Source: WS-2 sp036507005 (GTDB lineage: Bacteria > Eisenbacteria > RBG-16-71-46). From it: a stretch of DNA of 64,000 nt. Position 1 is the stretch's first letter, and every line of letters begins with the position of its first letter. The position numbers were made by a program, and so were the translations under genes. The notes below the pieces were generated by a model that ran no database searches, was not told where the DNA came from, and saw only the letters and a program-made list of their open reading frames with translations. Location: NCBI GenBank assembly GCA_036507005.1, contig DASXQT010000009.1:16440-80439 (forward strand), read 5' to 3'. Below are positions 62,570 through 64,000 of this stretch, one piece after another.

Positions 62570-63202
62570 TCACGCCATCACCACGGTCACGATGCTCGTC
62601 ACAACCAAGACAACCGCCCAGACCAGATCGAGGTTGAACCACGCCTTGCGTAGCAGTCCAACGCCCAGCTTCTCGAACACCACCAGCGCGACGGCCGCAC
62701 TCGCGGCGAGATAGCCACCGCTGTGGACGATGGTGGCCCACACCACCGCCGAGGTTCCTGGCCCCACCGCATGAGCGGCGCAGTGAGGAGCCGGCGCCGT
62801 ACCCAGCACGAGGGGCAGCACCATGAGCCCGGCACCGTGGGCGGATGCCATGAGGAACGACCACACGGTCAGGTCCTTCATGCTCACGTGCATGCCCACC
62901 CAGCGCGGGTGCCCGTGGCGGAACAAACGCGAGAGCCCCAGCACCAGCAGTACGCCCGCCACGCCCCACTGGATCGTCTTCAGGGGCACGACCGCGCCCG
63001 CCAGCACCGCCACCGCGATCGCCGCGGCGATCGCCAAGGCATGCCCCAAGGCCAGCGGCAGCATGGCCCGGCACACCGCGGTGCGGCGGCGCTCCTGCAT
63101 GCCGAGCGCCACTGCGAACAACCACCCCATTCCCGGGTTGACACCGTGGAAGGCTCCCAGCGCCAGGAGCCCCGCCCATGACCCGTTCATCGTATCCGCC
63201 AT
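62570..63202 (-). CDS. Six-helix membrane protein coupled to SBP56
   Basis: A 210-residue inner-membrane protein. About six hydrophobic segments, with ALGAFHGVNPGMGWLFAVAL at about 14-33 (His-Gly-xx-Pro-Gly), a motif seen in HupE/TauE/nickel-permease-like small transporters. A second conserved patch is SAHGAGLMVLPLVLG (about 123-137), again with a His. Start 63202 (MADTMNG) is 8 bases after the SBP56 stop, so the two are an operon. It could move a sulfur or selenium species or a metal; this is inference. Confidence 0.75.
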   Translation of the reverse strand: MADTMNGSWAGLLALGAFHGVNPGMGWLFAVALGMQERRRTAVCRAMLPLALGHALAIAAAIAVAVLAGAVVPLKTIQWGVAGVLLVLGLSRLFRHGHPRWVGMHVSMKDLTVWSFLMASAHGAGLMVLPLVLGTAPAPHCAAHAVGPGTSAVVWATIVHSGGYLAASAAVALVVFEKLGVGLLRKAWFNLDLVWAVVLVVTSIVTVVMA

Positions 63203-63210
63203 GATCCAGC

Positions 63211-64000
63211 TCACGCGAAGCAGTACGAGTCGGAAGACGCGTCGCCGCCCTGGAGTCGCACCTGGTGAGGCCGCAGCCCGTCGGTCTCCAGCAGGAAGTT
63301 TCGATCCAGCGTGACGCCGCCGTTGGGGCTCACGTCCAGCTTCGCCATCCAGCCGCGGATCCCGTCGGGATAGAACTGCTCGTCCCACGTTCGGTAGAGC
63401 GAGTTGGTGACGTACACGCGTCGTCCGTCGCGGCTCACCTCGACCATCTGGGGGCCGCCGTTCAACGCCGCGCCCGGTCGCTTCGGGTGCGCCGTCCGCC
63501 CGACGATGCCGCCGATCTGCGCGGAGCCCGTGAGGACGGGGTTGAACGGATCGGAGACGTCGTACTGCCGCAGCTCACCCGTGCCCCAGCAGGAGACGTA
63601 CAGGAACCGATCGTCGAGCGAAAGGTTGATATCGGTGACCAGGGGCGGCACCGCGCCGAAGCCTTTCAGCAACTCCGGGAGTGTCTCCGCCGCTGCCGGC
63701 TGCGGCGGGATCTCGATGACCTTCCGGATCTTCCACGAGTGGTTGCCGTTCTTGCTTTCGCGGTGCCAGAGCCAGATCGAGGACGAGAGATCCTTCAGCG
63801 ACGTCACCACGCCCACGAAGCCGTAGGTCTCAGTTGGATCGTGCGCGGGGCGCAGCTCGAGGACCATCTGCTGTTCGGCGCCCAGATCGAGCACCTGTTG
63901 ATGCGTGCGCTTGCGCAGGTCCCACACGTGCAGCGCGTGGCCATACTTGCCGCCCAGCAGCAGCTCGGGATTCACGCCCGCTTCCACCATGTCCGGCGTG
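63211..64000 (-). CDS. SBP56 / methanethiol oxidase, C-terminal part (runs off window)
   Basis: The visible 262 or so residues are the C-terminal half of a selenium-binding protein 1 (SBP56) family enzyme. Family landmarks are MVEAGVNPELLLGGKYGHAL, LPPLV-type DINLSLDDRFLYVSCWGTGE, GGPQMVEVSRDGRRVYVTNS, and the closing HQVRLQGGDASSDSYCFA. Bacterial members oxidise methanethiol in a copper-dependent reaction and can also bind selenium. The reading frame continues past base 64000. No UGA interrupts the visible part. Confidence 0.93.
   Translation of the reverse strand, partial: TPDMVEAGVNPELLLGGKYGHALHVWDLRKRTHQQVLDLGAEQQMVLELRPAHDPTETYGFVGVVTSLKDLSSSIWLWHRESKNGNHSWKIRKVIEIPPQPAAAETLPELLKGFGAVPPLVTDINLSLDDRFLYVSCWGTGELRQYDVSDPFNPVLTGSAQIGGIVGRTAHPKRPGAALNGGPQMVEVSRDGRRVYVTNSLYRTWDEQFYPDGIRGWMAKLDVSPNGGVTLDRNFLLETDGLRPHQVRLQGGDASSDSYCFA

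Noticed and set aside
63211..64000. SBP56 as a Sec-containing protein because of its name
   Set aside because: The visible frame has no in-frame UGA; the family binds selenium but does not contain Sec.

Overview
The window is a GC-rich (third codon positions almost all G or C) bacterial chromosome segment, densely packed with single-domain and short-operon genes. Several large secreted proteins (27797-30091, 45994-47946, 56602-60615, 60612-61745) end in a FlgD-like beta-sandwich sorting domain closing on a 'G.Y.....' strand and an R-rich tail. That architecture, together with a multi-copy type HNH endonuclease, RND metal efflux and PAS kinases, suggests Candidatus Eisenbacteria or a close FCB-group relative. 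This is an inference; there is no rRNA or complete tRNA in the window to confirm it.

Layout. 0.3-4.9 kb: an alpha/beta hydrolase, then a minus-strand redox block (EamA exporter, TlpA lipoprotein, redoxin) and a thioredoxin-TPR gene with an in-frame UGA exactly at the first Cys of its CxxC motif. 5-17.6 kb: three GT-C-like membrane proteins, urate hydroxylase PuuD, an SQR-like flavoprotein, oligoendopeptidase F, a YHS-like secreted protein also interrupted by an in-frame UGA, and a MASE1-PAS histidine kinase. 17.6-21.7 kb: a secreted protein, a VOC/MarR divergent pair with a clear operator, a methyltransferase, and a frameshifted HNH endonuclease carrying palindromic insertions. 21.9-27.5 kb: a four-gene oxidative demethylation-type operon (GcvT-like, two PYROXD2-like flavoproteins, Rieske oxygenase). 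27.8-37.2 kb: a BNR/FlgD secreted protein, then a copper/silver-type CusCBA operon with a small Cys-rich protein in front and a cupredoxin lipoprotein behind.

37.3-45.9 kb: ring-cleaving VOC dioxygenase plus esterase, an NtrC-type activator and an atypical LuxR-type regulator, divergent from a USP-YceI-outer-membrane-SRPBCC operon, and a YkgJ protein. 46-50.8 kb: beta-helix and beta-barrel envelope proteins and two DUF4386-like membrane proteins. 51.2-55.8 kb: a four-gene phosphorelay (CHASE3-PAS kinase, single-domain regulator, receiver-kinase-receiver hybrid, second single-domain regulator). 56.1-62.5 kb: a segment bounded by two directly repeated 3' fragments of tRNA-Leu, carrying a double FG-GAP propeller protein, a BNR protein and a GH1 remnant. 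62.5-64 kb: a small membrane protein and a truncated (by the window edge) SBP56/methanethiol oxidase.

The most interesting signal is the pair of genes read through UGA. The thioredoxin case (WAPW-UGA-HTC, with a compact hairpin just downstream) is a strong selenoprotein candidate. The YHS case has a perfect hairpin at a bacterial SECIS-like distance but no recognised Sec/Cys position. No selABCD gene lies in the window, so the claim rests on sequence context only.
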